DNA of 64,000 bases, taken from CAYGVT01 sp964353355. Its GTDB lineage: Archaea; Thermoplasmatota; DTKX01; GCA-020343715. How positions within the stretch are numbered: the first letter of the stretch is position 1; the number at the start of each line of letters is the position of its first letter. The stretch is taken from contig CAYGVT010000159.1 of NCBI GenBank assembly GCA_964353355.1, forward strand, positions 55,828 through 119,827. Direction: 5' to 3'. A model generated the notes under the pieces. It was not told the DNA's origin and did not search any database. It worked only from the letters and a program-made list of their open reading frames with translations. Made by a program: the position numbers and the translations under genes. Shown here one piece after another: positions 25,768 to 35,459 of the stretch.

Positions 25768-25787
25768 GCGGTTAAGTATATAACCGC
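25768..25787 (+). promoter_or_regulatory. TATA box embedded in a perfect inverted repeat
   Basis: GCGGTTA (25768-25774) and TAACCGC (25781-25787) form a perfect 7-bp inverted repeat around AGTATA, so the TATA element itself sits inside the palindrome. This is the promoter of the following ferritin-like gene, giving a leader of roughly 95 nt. A repressor bound here would exclude TBP. The Fur-like protein of the same cluster is one candidate ligand. Confidence 0.65.
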
Positions 25788-25907
25788 CAGAGGCACGTTT
25801 GGTACGCCCGCGATGGGGGTGCCCGACGCCGTATCGGCAGAGGGCGCCCGTCGGCGGTGGCGCGGGGGTCATCGCCACAGGGCGGAGCATGCGAAGGAGG
25901 ACGGAAG

Positions 25908-26402
25908 ATGGACCTCAAGGAGTACACGATGGAGGATATCATCCTCACCGCCATCAAGAGCGAGCGCGATGCCAGCGACATCTACGCGCGGCTCTCGGCG
26001 AAGGTCAAGAACTCCATCCTCAAGGACAGGCTGCGGTTCCTCGCGACAGAGGAGCAGAAGCACGAGGCGTTCGTCGAGGGGCTCTTCCACCGGCAGTTCC
26101 CGGGCAAGGCCGTCGTGATGCCCGAGAGGACGACCGTGCCCATGCCAGTGGTGGAGATCCCGGCGGAGCACGTGCCAATCAGCCACATCATCAACGATGC
26201 CATGAAGGCCGAGCGGGCCGCGGCCCAGTTCTACTCCGCGTTCGCCAAGCGATACACGCAGGACAAGGAGGTCCGCGACATGCTGAACTACTTCGCGTCC
26301 ATGGAGTCGATGCACTACGAGCTCCTGGAGAAGGAGAAGGGCACCGCGGACAGGCTCGAGCAGTACGACGACATCTGGCCGATGATGCACGCGGGCCCCT
26401 AG
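25908..26402 (+). CDS. Ferritin-like diiron protein (rubrerythrin-related, no rubredoxin domain)
   Basis: A 164-residue four-helix protein of the ferritin-like superfamily. Each half of the bundle carries a Glu-rich helix pair: AIKSERDASDIY with FLATEEQKHEAF, and AMKAERAAAQFYSAF with FASMESMHYELLEKEK, giving the ExxH-type ligands expected for a diiron site. There is no C-terminal rubredoxin domain, unlike the rubrerythrin just upstream. It may reduce peroxide or handle iron. GAAGGAGG lies 7 nt before the ATG at 25908. It has its own palindromic promoter, so it can be controlled separately from the genes upstream. Confidence 0.85.
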   Translation: MDLKEYTMEDIILTAIKSERDASDIYARLSAKVKNSILKDRLRFLATEEQKHEAFVEGLFHRQFPGKAVVMPERTTVPMPVVEIPAEHVPISHIINDAMKAERAAAQFYSAFAKRYTQDKEVRDMLNYFASMESMHYELLEKEKGTADRLEQYDDIWPMMHAGP

Positions 26403-26451
26403 GGGCTCGGTGTCGAGGGCGCGGCGGTCGGGACAGGAGGAGGCGAGGGGG

Positions 26452-28245
26452 ATGGCGGGCAAGCCGGGGCGCAGGGCGGAGTGCGAGCCGACCGCGAGGG
26501 CGGCGACGGCGGCGGCGGCGGCGGCGGCGACGAGCACGCTGCAGGAGGACTTCTCGGTCGTGCTCTCCGGCGAGGCCGGGCAGGGCATCCAGACGGTCGA
26601 GGAGGTCCTGACGCGCGTGCTCAAGCGCTCGGGCTACTCGGTCTACGCCACCAAGGAGTACATGTCGCGCATCCGCGGGGGCGACAACTCCACCGAGATC
26701 AGGGTCGGCTCGCGCCCCGTGCGCGCGTTCGTGGACGCCATCGACCTGCTCGTGCCCCTGCAGAAGGGCGCCATCGAGCACCTGGGCGCGCGCGTCGCCC
26801 CGGGCACGGCCATCATGGGCGAGCGCTCGGTCCTGGGCGACGTCCCTGGGCTCATCGACGTGCCCCTCAGCGAGATGGCCAAGTCCCTCGGGGGCGAGGT
26901 CTACTCCAACATCATCGCCGCGGGCGTCATCTGCGGCATCCTCAAGGCCGACGAGGACGTGCTCGGGGCCTACTTGACCGAGCGGTTTAAGAGGAAGGGC
27001 GACGACGTCGTCGCCAAGAACCTGGAGGCCGCGCGCAAGGGCTACGCCATCGGCTCCGACCTCGTCGCCGAGGGGCGCGTCAAGGTGGCCATCTGCCCCG
27101 ACGACGGCGTCAGGGACGACGCGCTCATGAACGGCGCGGAGGCGGTGGCGCTGGGCGCGCTCGCGGGCGGGTGCAACTTCATCTCGTCCTATCCCATGTC
27201 GCCCTCGACCGGCGTGCTCACGTTCCTCGCCCAGCACGCCAAGGAGTTCGACGTCGTCGTCGAGCAGGCCGAGGACGAGATAGCGGCCATCAACATGGGC
27301 CTGGGCGCCTGGTACGCGGGCGCGCGCGCCCTCGTCGGCACCTCGGGCGGCGGCTTCGCGCTCATGGTCGAGGGCGTGAGCCTCGCGGGCATGCTCGAGA
27401 CGCCCATCGTCATCCACCTCTCGCAGCGCCCCGGCCCCGCGACCGGGCTGCCGACGCGCACCGAGCAGGGCGACCTGGAGCTCGCGCTCTACGCGGGCCA
27501 CGGCCCGTTCCCCCGGCTCATCCTCGCGCCCGGCACCATCGAGGACGCCTTCAGGCTCACCCAGCGCGCGTTCGACCAGGCAGACAAGCACCAGGTGCCC
27601 GCGTTCGTGCTCACGGACCAGTACCTGATGGACTCCTACTACAACTTCCCCGGCCTCGGCCTCCAGGGGCTCGAGGTCAAGGACCACATCGTGAGGACCG
27701 CGAAGGGCTACCAGAGGTACGCCATCACCCCTTCGGGCGTCTCGCCCCGCGGCATCCCTGGCAACGGCGAGGGCCTGGTCATGGTGGACTCGGACGAGCA
27801 CGACGAGGACGGGCACATCACGGAGGACCTGGCCCTTCGCACGCGCATGGTCGACAAGCGCATGCGCAAGGCCGGGGGCATCCTCGCGGACTGCCTGCCG
27901 CCCGAGCTCATCGGGCCTCGCGACTACGAGACGCTGCTCATCTCGTGGGGCTCTACCTACCACTCGGTCAGGGAGGCGCTCGACCGCCTCGGGGACCCCA
28001 AGGTCGCGGCGCTGCACTTCACGCAGGTGTGGCCCGTCCACCCGGACACGGCCAATCGCATCAAGCGCGCCAAGCGCACCATCGCCATCGAGGGCAACGC
28101 CACCGGGCAGTTCGCGCGCCTCCTCAAGCTCGAGCTCGGGCACGGGGTCGACCACCGCATCCTCAAGTACAGCGGGCTCAGCTTCTCCGTGGAGGACGTG
28201 GCGAGCGGCGTGCGCGCCATCCTCGACGGCAAGGGGGCGAGCTGA
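26452..28245 (+). CDS. 2-oxoacid:ferredoxin oxidoreductase, fused gamma-alpha subunit
   Basis: A 597-residue subunit of a two-component 2-oxoacid:ferredoxin oxidoreductase, which oxidatively decarboxylates 2-oxoacids to acyl-CoA with reduction of ferredoxin. The gamma part (about residues 30-200) has VVLSGEAGQGIQTVEEVL and YMSRIRGGDNSTEIRV; the alpha part begins GAEAVALGALAGGCNFISSYPMSPST and has VVEQAEDEIAAINMGLGA and SLAGMLETPIVI. This layout is typical of archaeal KorA. A (GCG)n run near the start codes for a polyalanine stretch before the conserved region. ATG 26452 follows GAGGGGG; a GTG at 26410 is also in frame. The beta subunit overlaps by one base. Confidence 0.92.
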   Translation: MAGKPGRRAECEPTARAATAAAAAAATSTLQEDFSVVLSGEAGQGIQTVEEVLTRVLKRSGYSVYATKEYMSRIRGGDNSTEIRVGSRPVRAFVDAIDLLVPLQKGAIEHLGARVAPGTAIMGERSVLGDVPGLIDVPLSEMAKSLGGEVYSNIIAAGVICGILKADEDVLGAYLTERFKRKGDDVVAKNLEAARKGYAIGSDLVAEGRVKVAICPDDGVRDDALMNGAEAVALGALAGGCNFISSYPMSPSTGVLTFLAQHAKEFDVVVEQAEDEIAAINMGLGAWYAGARALVGTSGGGFALMVEGVSLAGMLETPIVIHLSQRPGPATGLPTRTEQGDLELALYAGHGPFPRLILAPGTIEDAFRLTQRAFDQADKHQVPAFVLTDQYLMDSYYNFPGLGLQGLEVKDHIVRTAKGYQRYAITPSGVSPRGIPGNGEGLVMVDSDEHDEDGHITEDLALRTRMVDKRMRKAGGILADCLPPELIGPRDYETLLISWGSTYHSVREALDRLGDPKVAALHFTQVWPVHPDTANRIKRAKRTIAIEGNATGQFARLLKLELGHGVDHRILKYSGLSFSVEDVASGVRAILDGKGAS

Positions 28246-29114
28246 TGCCGATGGACAGGAAGGACTACGACCTGGGCGACATCGACATCGCATGGTGCCC
28301 GGGCTGCGGCGACTACGCCATCCTCAGGTCGGTCAAGGAGGCCCTCTCCGCGCTCGACATCTCCCCCGAGCGCCTCGTCTACGTGTCCGGCATCGGCCAG
28401 GCCGCCAAGCTGCCCCACTACCTCAGGTGCAACTTCTTCAACGGCCTCCACGGCCGCGCGCTCCCGCCCGCGACCGCCATCAAGGCCTCCAACCCCGACA
28501 TGGTCGTCATCGCCGAGTCGGGCGACGGCGACATGTACGGCGAGGGCGGCAACCACCTCATGCACACCATCCGGCGCAACCCGGACATCACCAACATCGT
28601 GCACGACAACATGGTCTACGGCCTCACCAAGGGCCAGGCCTCGCCCACCAGCATGATGGGCTTCCGCACGCCCGTGCAGGTGGAGGGCGCGTTCTCGGAG
28701 CCCTTCAACCCGCTCGCCGTCGCCATCGCCCTCGACGCGTCGTTCGTCGCGAGGGCCTATGCGGGCGACCACAAGCCCACCGTGGACATCCTCAAGCGCG
28801 CCATCTCCCACAGGGGCTACGCGCTAGTGGACGTGCTGCAGCCGTGCGTGACCTACAACAAGGTCAACACGTACCAGTGGTTCAAGGAGAACGTCTACTA
28901 CCTGGACGAGGCGCACGACCCCAAGGACCGCGTCGCGGCGTTCAGGCGCGCGACCGAGCGGGGCAAGCTCCCGCTCGGCGTGTTCTACACAAGCCCCCCC
29001 AAGCCGACTTTCGAGGACAACGTGGGCGCCTACAGGACGGACAGGCGCCCGCTGTGGCAGCGCAGGCCCGACAGGAGGGAGGGCCTCGCGCGGTTCATCG
29101 GCACGCTCAAGTGA
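28245..29114 (+). CDS. 2-oxoacid:ferredoxin oxidoreductase, beta (TPP-binding) subunit
   Basis: The 289-residue TPP-binding partner of the preceding subunit. It has WCPGCGDYAILRSV at the N-terminus, VSGIGQAAKLPHYL, and the thiamine diphosphate motif ESGDGDMYGEGGNHLMHTIR running to IVHDNMVYGLTKGQASPTS. Together the two genes make a complete KorAB-type enzyme without a separate ferredoxin subunit. The start ATG overlaps the stop of the alpha subunit (TGATG), indicating translational coupling. The 2-oxoacid (2-oxoglutarate, pyruvate or other) cannot be assigned from sequence. Placement inside an oxidative-stress cluster may reflect the oxygen sensitivity of the enzyme. Confidence 0.93.
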   Translation: MPMDRKDYDLGDIDIAWCPGCGDYAILRSVKEALSALDISPERLVYVSGIGQAAKLPHYLRCNFFNGLHGRALPPATAIKASNPDMVVIAESGDGDMYGEGGNHLMHTIRRNPDITNIVHDNMVYGLTKGQASPTSMMGFRTPVQVEGAFSEPFNPLAVAIALDASFVARAYAGDHKPTVDILKRAISHRGYALVDVLQPCVTYNKVNTYQWFKENVYYLDEAHDPKDRVAAFRRATERGKLPLGVFYTSPPKPTFEDNVGAYRTDRRPLWQRRPDRREGLARFIGTLK

Positions 29115-29167
29115 CCCGCCCATCACAATCGACCCGAGACACATCATAAAAGGAGAGGTGAACAAGG

Positions 29168-29644
29168 ATGGCAGGCAATCCAGAGGGGCCCAGGCCCGGC
29201 AAGAAGGCCCCGGACTTCGTGCTCAAGGACCAGGACGGGAACGCCTTCGAGCTCGCGGACCTGAGGGGCAAGAGGGTCCTGCTCTCGTTCCACCCGCTCG
29301 CCTTCACGGGCGTGTGCACCTTGCAGATGAAGGCGCTCGAGCGGAGCATGGACCGGTTCGAGCGCGCGGGCGTGGTACCGGTGGGGATAAGCGTGGACGC
29401 CCAGCCCAGCAAGCAGGCCTGGGCGAGGATGATGGGCCTGAAGCGCCTCCGCATACTCGCGGACTTCCACCCCAAGGGCCGCGTCGCCAAGGGGCTCGGG
29501 CTCTACAAAACCGACAAGGGAATCGATGCCCGCGCCAACGTGCTGCTGGACGAGGAGGGCCGCGTCGTGTGGGCCAAGGTCTACGACATACCCGAGCTGC
29601 CGGACCTCAAGGAGGTCTTCGCGGCCATCAAGGGGAAGCGGTGA
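29168..29644 (+). CDS. Peroxiredoxin (AhpC/TSA family)
   Basis: A 158-residue thiol peroxidase. The peroxidatic cysteine is in PLAFTGVCTLQMKALE, matching the PxxxTxxC motif, after a KAPDFVLKDQDGNAFELADL N-terminus. Only this one cysteine is present, so it behaves as a 1-Cys peroxiredoxin needing an external reductant. GGAGAGGTGA precedes the ATG at 29168, and an AT-rich CATCATAAAAG just before it could be a promoter element. A second peroxiredoxin of the Bcp type follows after 16 nt. Confidence 0.93.
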   Translation: MAGNPEGPRPGKKAPDFVLKDQDGNAFELADLRGKRVLLSFHPLAFTGVCTLQMKALERSMDRFERAGVVPVGISVDAQPSKQAWARMMGLKRLRILADFHPKGRVAKGLGLYKTDKGIDARANVLLDEEGRVVWAKVYDIPELPDLKEVFAAIKGKR

Positions 29645-29660
29645 GCGGGAGGTGGTGGCG

Positions 29661-30152
29661 ATGTCGAACGGCGGCGCACAGGTGATGGACAAGGGCCGGC
29701 AGGCCCCCGAGTTCTGCGCGAAGGACCGCGAGGGCGTCGAGCACTGCTTGAAGGAGTACAGGGGCAAGTGGGTCGTGCTGTACTTCTACCCCAAGGACAA
29801 CACCCCGGGCTGCACCATCGAGGCCGTGGACTTCACGGCGCTCCGGGAGCAGTTCGAGCGCATGGGCGCGACCATCATAGGCGTGAGCCCGGATTCGGAG
29901 AGGTCCCACCAGGGCTTCACCGAGAAGCACAACCTCTCCATCCTGCTGCTCAGCGATTCCGAGCGCACCGTGCTCAAGTCATACGGCGCGTGGCAGGACA
30001 AGTACCTCTACGGCCGCAGCTTCCTGGGGGTCGTCAGGAGCACCGTGCTCATCGACCCCGAGGGCAAGATCGCCCACCACTGGCCCAACGTGAGCGCCAA
30101 GGGCCACGCGCAGGAGGTCCTCGACCTCCTGACCAAGCTCAAGGCGAAGTGA
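29661..30152 (+). CDS. Peroxiredoxin, Bcp/PrxQ type, without resolving Cys at +5
   Basis: A 163-residue peroxiredoxin of the Bcp/PrxQ group. It has QAPEFCAKDREGVEHCLKEY, VVLYFYPKDNTPGCTIEA with the peroxidatic cysteine, FERMGATIIGVSPDS and the C-terminal WPNVSAKGHAQEVLDLL. Classical Bcp proteins carry the resolving cysteine five residues later (CTxEAC); here that position is Val, so the resolving thiol must be elsewhere, perhaps one of the two N-terminal cysteines, or external. GGGAGGTGG lies before ATG 29661. It is the second of two adjacent peroxiredoxin genes of different type. Confidence 0.93.
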   Translation: MSNGGAQVMDKGRQAPEFCAKDREGVEHCLKEYRGKWVVLYFYPKDNTPGCTIEAVDFTALREQFERMGATIIGVSPDSERSHQGFTEKHNLSILLLSDSERTVLKSYGAWQDKYLYGRSFLGVVRSTVLIDPEGKIAHHWPNVSAKGHAQEVLDLLTKLKAK

Positions 30153-30284
30153 CGCGGGGCCTGCCCAGGGGGGACCCTTGAGGGCGGGGGTGATGGGTCC
30201 GTGCGACCCCCGGCCCGTACCTATGCGGAGCTACCTCTATCGGAAGGCCCATTATCGTGCCCGACGACGCAGGGAGCTAATCAC

Positions 30285-30872
30285 ATGGACGTCAAGCAAG
30301 CGATCGAGACGCGAAGGGCCTACAGGAGCCTCGACCCCGTGGACATCACCGAGGGCCTCGTCAGGCAGCTCGCCGACGCCGCGCACAAGTCGGCCTCCTG
30401 CTTCAACAACCAATCGTGGAGGTACGTCTTCGTCTACGAGAAGGGCCAGCTCGACCGGGTGAAGGAGGCCCTCACGAAGGGCAACGCCTGGGCCAGGGCC
30501 AGCTCGATGATCATCGTGGTGATGAGCCGCCGCGAGTACGACTGCATGCCCCCCGACCGCGACCTTTTCCTGTTCGACACCGGCATGGCCACGGCCCACC
30601 TCATCCTGCGCGCGACCGAGCTGGGGCTGGTCGCGCACCCCATATCGGGCTACCACCACGAGAAGGTCAGGGAGGTGCTGGGCATCCCGCCCGAACCCAC
30701 GATAGCGTGCCTCGTGATCGTCGGCAGGAAGTCCGACGAGGCCAGCCCCGTGCTCGAGCCGTGGCAGGTGGAGCGCGACACCGGCCCCCGCGTGCGCAAG
30801 CCCCTCGATGAGGTCATGCACCTCAACGCCTACCACCCCGAGCAGGAGAAGTGGGTGCCGCGGGAGAAGTGA
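30285..30872 (+). CDS. Nitroreductase-family flavoprotein
   Basis: A 195-residue FMN-dependent oxidoreductase of the nitroreductase fold. It starts MDVKQAIETRRAYRSLDP, the FMN-phosphate-binding Arg-Arg-xx-Arg region, then HKSASCFNNQSWRYVFVY, and has ATELGLVAHPISGYHHEKVREVLGIP, which forms the rest of the flavin pocket. The AKxAPS motif is replaced by HKSASC. The substrate is unknown; these enzymes reduce quinones, nitro compounds or flavins. It lies in line with the peroxiredoxins, 132 nt downstream, and 27 nt before the thioredoxin-domain protein. Confidence 0.9.
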   Translation: MDVKQAIETRRAYRSLDPVDITEGLVRQLADAAHKSASCFNNQSWRYVFVYEKGQLDRVKEALTKGNAWARASSMIIVVMSRREYDCMPPDRDLFLFDTGMATAHLILRATELGLVAHPISGYHHEKVREVLGIPPEPTIACLVIVGRKSDEASPVLEPWQVERDTGPRVRKPLDEVMHLNAYHPEQEKWVPREK

Positions 30873-30899
30873 GGCCCCGCGGCCAAGGGACGGCGCACC

Positions 30900-33017
<2,118 letters not shown>

Positions 33018-33212
33018 GTCACCTGAACCCATACCATCATGGTTGCCCCCCGTTCGGATACGCCCCGTTCCTCTAGGTATTCGATTCATGAATGCTATAG
33101 TGGACGCCCATCAATAGGAGACCATGGCCTCACAATTATTCATTAAGTTTCATAAACCTCAAATTTTTTACAGAATACATTAATCGTAATATTATTGTAG
33201 TTTTTATTTCGC
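33018..33212. other. AT-rich intergenic DNA at the end of the redox island
   Basis: No gene is visible. From about 33130 the composition drops sharply to mostly A and T, including AAATTTTTTAC (a possible terminator T-run) and a TATA-like stretch before the decayed reading frame at 33213. The change in composition marks the start of the accessory region. Confidence 0.5.
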
Positions 33213-33300
33213 ATGGACGCGAACGATCTGCTTGAGCTCATACGGTGCGGAGAAAATGAGCGTACGTAGTTCAAGAGGTACGTGGCCGAGGAGGTCGGCC
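33213..33300 (+). pseudogene. Remnant of an AlbA_2/Schlafen-like DNA-binding protein
   Basis: Reading from the ATG at 33213 gives MDANDLLELIRCGENERT, then a TAG at 33267, then FKRYVAEEVG. Divergent AlbA_2 (AAA-4) domain proteins begin with a very similar pattern, LLELI-x-x-GE-x-x-x-x-EFK, and the TAG stands exactly where the conserved Glu would be (GAG to TAG). After about 30 codons the similarity ends. The fragment looks like the 5' end of a gene inactivated by a nonsense change and then truncated. The match is short, so confidence is moderate. Confidence 0.42.
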
Positions 33301-33382
33301 ATCATCATCTCGAAACCTACATATCCTACGGGCATGATGCTCATACCGGGTCTGGATTACCCACCCGTTATGGGGATGAACC

Positions 33383-34507
33383 ATGCAGGAGATGACGCGC
33401 CCTTGGTTGTTGACGATTGTCCTGTTCGTCGGGACGGTCATCCTCTCCGCTGACAACACAGCGGCCACTGAGGTGCTCGATGTCTTCGCCGGCCAGGACA
33501 AGCTCGTCCGGGTCAATGTCGATACCATCTTCAATGAAGGCGCGCTCGTGAGGCCGAATCCACCGTCCCCTGACAGATCCTACCAGTTCGAGTGGGACTT
33601 CGATATCAGCAGGGACCTCAACCTGGACAGTGTCTACGACAACGACAAGGAGTCCGAAGACCTTCTGACCTCGCGCCGGTTCACCGCGCCTGGCCAGTTC
33701 GTCTGCACGCTCACCGTGACTAACGACCTGGGCGACACCGCCAAGGACACGTGCGTGGTGACAGCCGTCGTGGACGAACTCCCGACGGCGCAGATCGTGA
33801 GCGTCTCACCCAACCAGACCACGGAGGGAAAGAATGTCGTCTTCGTCGGGGAGGGGACGGACCCGGACGGCACGGTCGTGGGATACGAATGGGAATCCAA
33901 CCGTGACGGCGTCCTATCGGGGGATGTAACCTTCAACACGACCTCGATCTCGGTAGGCGTCCACACCATCGAATTCAGAGCGCTCGATGACAAGGGTTTC
34001 TGGTCCGAGCCCGTGACGGTCACGGTGGAGGTGGAGAGGAGGATCAACAAGCCACCGACACTGGTCGTGCTCACGAACAGGACGAAGGCGAGCACGGACA
34101 CGGTCATCGAGTTCGTGGTGAGGTACATCGACGCCGAGGGGGACATGCCGACGGTCTTCCATTTGTACTATCGAAGAGACAAGGAATATCTGTGCGAGAC
34201 ATTGCTGGAGTCAGACGCAGCTGACGGGGACTGCACGGATGGGAAGGATTACTATTTCAAGGCGAAGCTGAGGGAACCTGGTAATTATTCCTATTACTTC
34301 GAGTTCTTGGACCCGGACCGTGTCATACGCCGAACCAACGAACGGAGCATCGACGTAAAGGAGCTCGAGGGCTTCATCCCCGGTTGGGGGTCGTTCACGA
34401 TGGTCGCGGCGATGTCGACAGCGGCCATAGCGAGCACGTCCGCCGTTGCTCGCAGGCGTCGCTCGGAATGTGAAGGCCCCGATGCATTAAACAATGAAGG
34501 ACATTGA
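33383..34507 (+). CDS. Secreted PKD-domain surface protein with possible C-terminal sorting signal
   Basis: A 374-residue protein with a signal peptide (WLLTIVLFVGTVILSA), a first PKD-like domain (about residues 45-130, YQFEWDFDISRD), a second (about 132-215, DPDGTVVGYEWESN), a third Ig-like region (about 220-325), and a C-terminus reading FIPGWGSF, a hydrophobic stretch, then ARRRR. This order (PG-aromatic, helix, basic cluster) resembles archaeal PGF-CTERM-type sorting signals cut by archaeosortases, but it may simply be a membrane anchor. Codon use is less GC-rich than neighbours and the gene lies between AT-rich spacers, suggesting transfer. ATG 33383 or 33392 may start it. Confidence 0.78.
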   Translation: MQEMTRPWLLTIVLFVGTVILSADNTAATEVLDVFAGQDKLVRVNVDTIFNEGALVRPNPPSPDRSYQFEWDFDISRDLNLDSVYDNDKESEDLLTSRRFTAPGQFVCTLTVTNDLGDTAKDTCVVTAVVDELPTAQIVSVSPNQTTEGKNVVFVGEGTDPDGTVVGYEWESNRDGVLSGDVTFNTTSISVGVHTIEFRALDDKGFWSEPVTVTVEVERRINKPPTLVVLTNRTKASTDTVIEFVVRYIDAEGDMPTVFHLYYRRDKEYLCETLLESDAADGDCTDGKDYYFKAKLREPGNYSYYFEFLDPDRVIRRTNERSIDVKELEGFIPGWGSFTMVAAMSTAAIASTSAVARRRRSECEGPDALNNEGH

Positions 34508-34664
34508 GCGACCCGACCAGTCTCCCATCGCATTCGATAATTGCTCTCCTCTCCGGAGGGCTCGCGACATTCCATATATCCCTCCGTAGAGGTCACAGGG
34601 TCCTCTTTCGCTGGGATTTTCCAAGGTCTCCAATGCGATGTGACTTATATGTTATTAAAGCATA

Positions 34665-34732
34665 GATAATTATCAATAATGATAATAATCTTATATCATA
34701 ACACATATATAGGGGGTTATCCATGTACGTAC
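34665..34732 (+). promoter_or_regulatory. Promoter and candidate operators of the AbiE pair
   Basis: A TATA box CATATATAG lies at 34704-34712, about 22-30 nt before the ATG at 34734, fitting a leaderless mRNA. Upstream are a perfect palindrome GATAATTATC (34665-34674) and a near copy GATAATAATC (34681-34690), and just before the ATG is the perfect palindrome GTACGTAC (34725-34732). AbiEi antitoxins are known to repress their own promoter by binding repeats, so one or more of these is probably the operator. Confidence 0.55.
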
Positions 34733-34733
34733 C

Positions 34734-35459
34734 ATGGATCGGCTGGCCGTCGTCAAGTCCCTCGAGGACCAGAGGGGCGCGGTCGTCACCGCCAGGCAGT
34801 TCGCGCTCGTCACCGGCTCCTCCCAGCAGGCGGCGCGGCTCAGGCTGCACAGGCTGGCAAGGGACGGGGTGCTGGTCCGCGTCATGAACGGCCACTACTG
34901 CCTCCCCGGTGCGGACCCGAGGGCGGTCGCCACGGGGGTGTTCTCCCCGTCCTACGTCACGCTGCTCAAGGCGTTCGAGTTCCACGGGACCACGACCCAG
35001 TCGCCCCGCGGCATCGACGTCGTCAACGCGGTGCGGTCGCGCCCGCTCCCTCTCGTCCTCGAGGAGGGGGCGTTCGACATACGGTACATCAAAGTCGCGC
35101 CCGGGCTCGTCTTCGGGTTCGAGAAGGTTTCACTGGGCGGCAAGGACGCGTTCGTGGCCGAGAGGGAGCGAGCGGTCGTCGACGGGCTCCTGTTCCCCGG
35201 CCGCGTGCCGCTCGACGAGGTCGTCGCGTGCATAAGGGACGGAATCGATGTGGACAGGGTGACCGGTTACGCGAGGCGCACGGGGAGGCAGGCCGTCATG
35301 AAGCGCCTGGGCCACCTCCTGGAGGCGAACGGCGTCGAGGTCGCGCCCAGCGCGCTCGGTCCCCTGAGCCCGACGTGGGTGGCTCTGGACCCCGCGATGC
35401 CCCTCCGGGGCACCTATGACAGCAGATGGCGCATCGTCGTCAACAGGGTGGTTGGATGA
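34734..35459 (+). CDS. abiEi: AbiEi-type antitoxin (type IV toxin-antitoxin)
   Basis: A 241-residue antitoxin and autorepressor. The N-terminal winged helix (about residues 5-60) reads LAVVKSLEDQRGAVVTARQF, SSQQAARLRLHRLARDGVLV and NGHYCLPGADP. The C-terminal domain has VNAVRSRPLPLVLEEGAFDI and VFGFEKVSLGGKDAFVAERE leading to ERAVVDGLLFPG, typical of the AbiEi antitoxin domain. AbiEi counters the AbiEii nucleotidyltransferase without direct binding, and the pair gives phage abortive infection in bacteria. The toxin gene overlaps by four bases (ATGA). The gene is GC-rich although the spacer before it is AT-rich. Confidence 0.85.
   Translation: MDRLAVVKSLEDQRGAVVTARQFALVTGSSQQAARLRLHRLARDGVLVRVMNGHYCLPGADPRAVATGVFSPSYVTLLKAFEFHGTTTQSPRGIDVVNAVRSRPLPLVLEEGAFDIRYIKVAPGLVFGFEKVSLGGKDAFVAERERAVVDGLLFPGRVPLDEVVACIRDGIDVDRVTGYARRTGRQAVMKRLGHLLEANGVEVAPSALGPLSPTWVALDPAMPLRGTYDSRWRIVVNRVVG

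Noticed and set aside
25813..26118. ATG 25813 frame as a leaderless gene from the palindromic promoter
   Set aside because: Translation is Arg-rich and in a different frame from the ferritin-like protein, which has its own strong GAAGGAGG site.
26500..26535. GCG trinucleotide run as a possible regulatory repeat
   Set aside because: It lies within the coding frame and simply encodes an alanine stretch near the start of the KorA-type subunit.
26191..28293. Minus-strand 700-residue open frame opposite the 2-oxoacid oxidoreductase
   Set aside because: Composition is typical of antisense frames and the plus strand holds well-conserved enzyme motifs.
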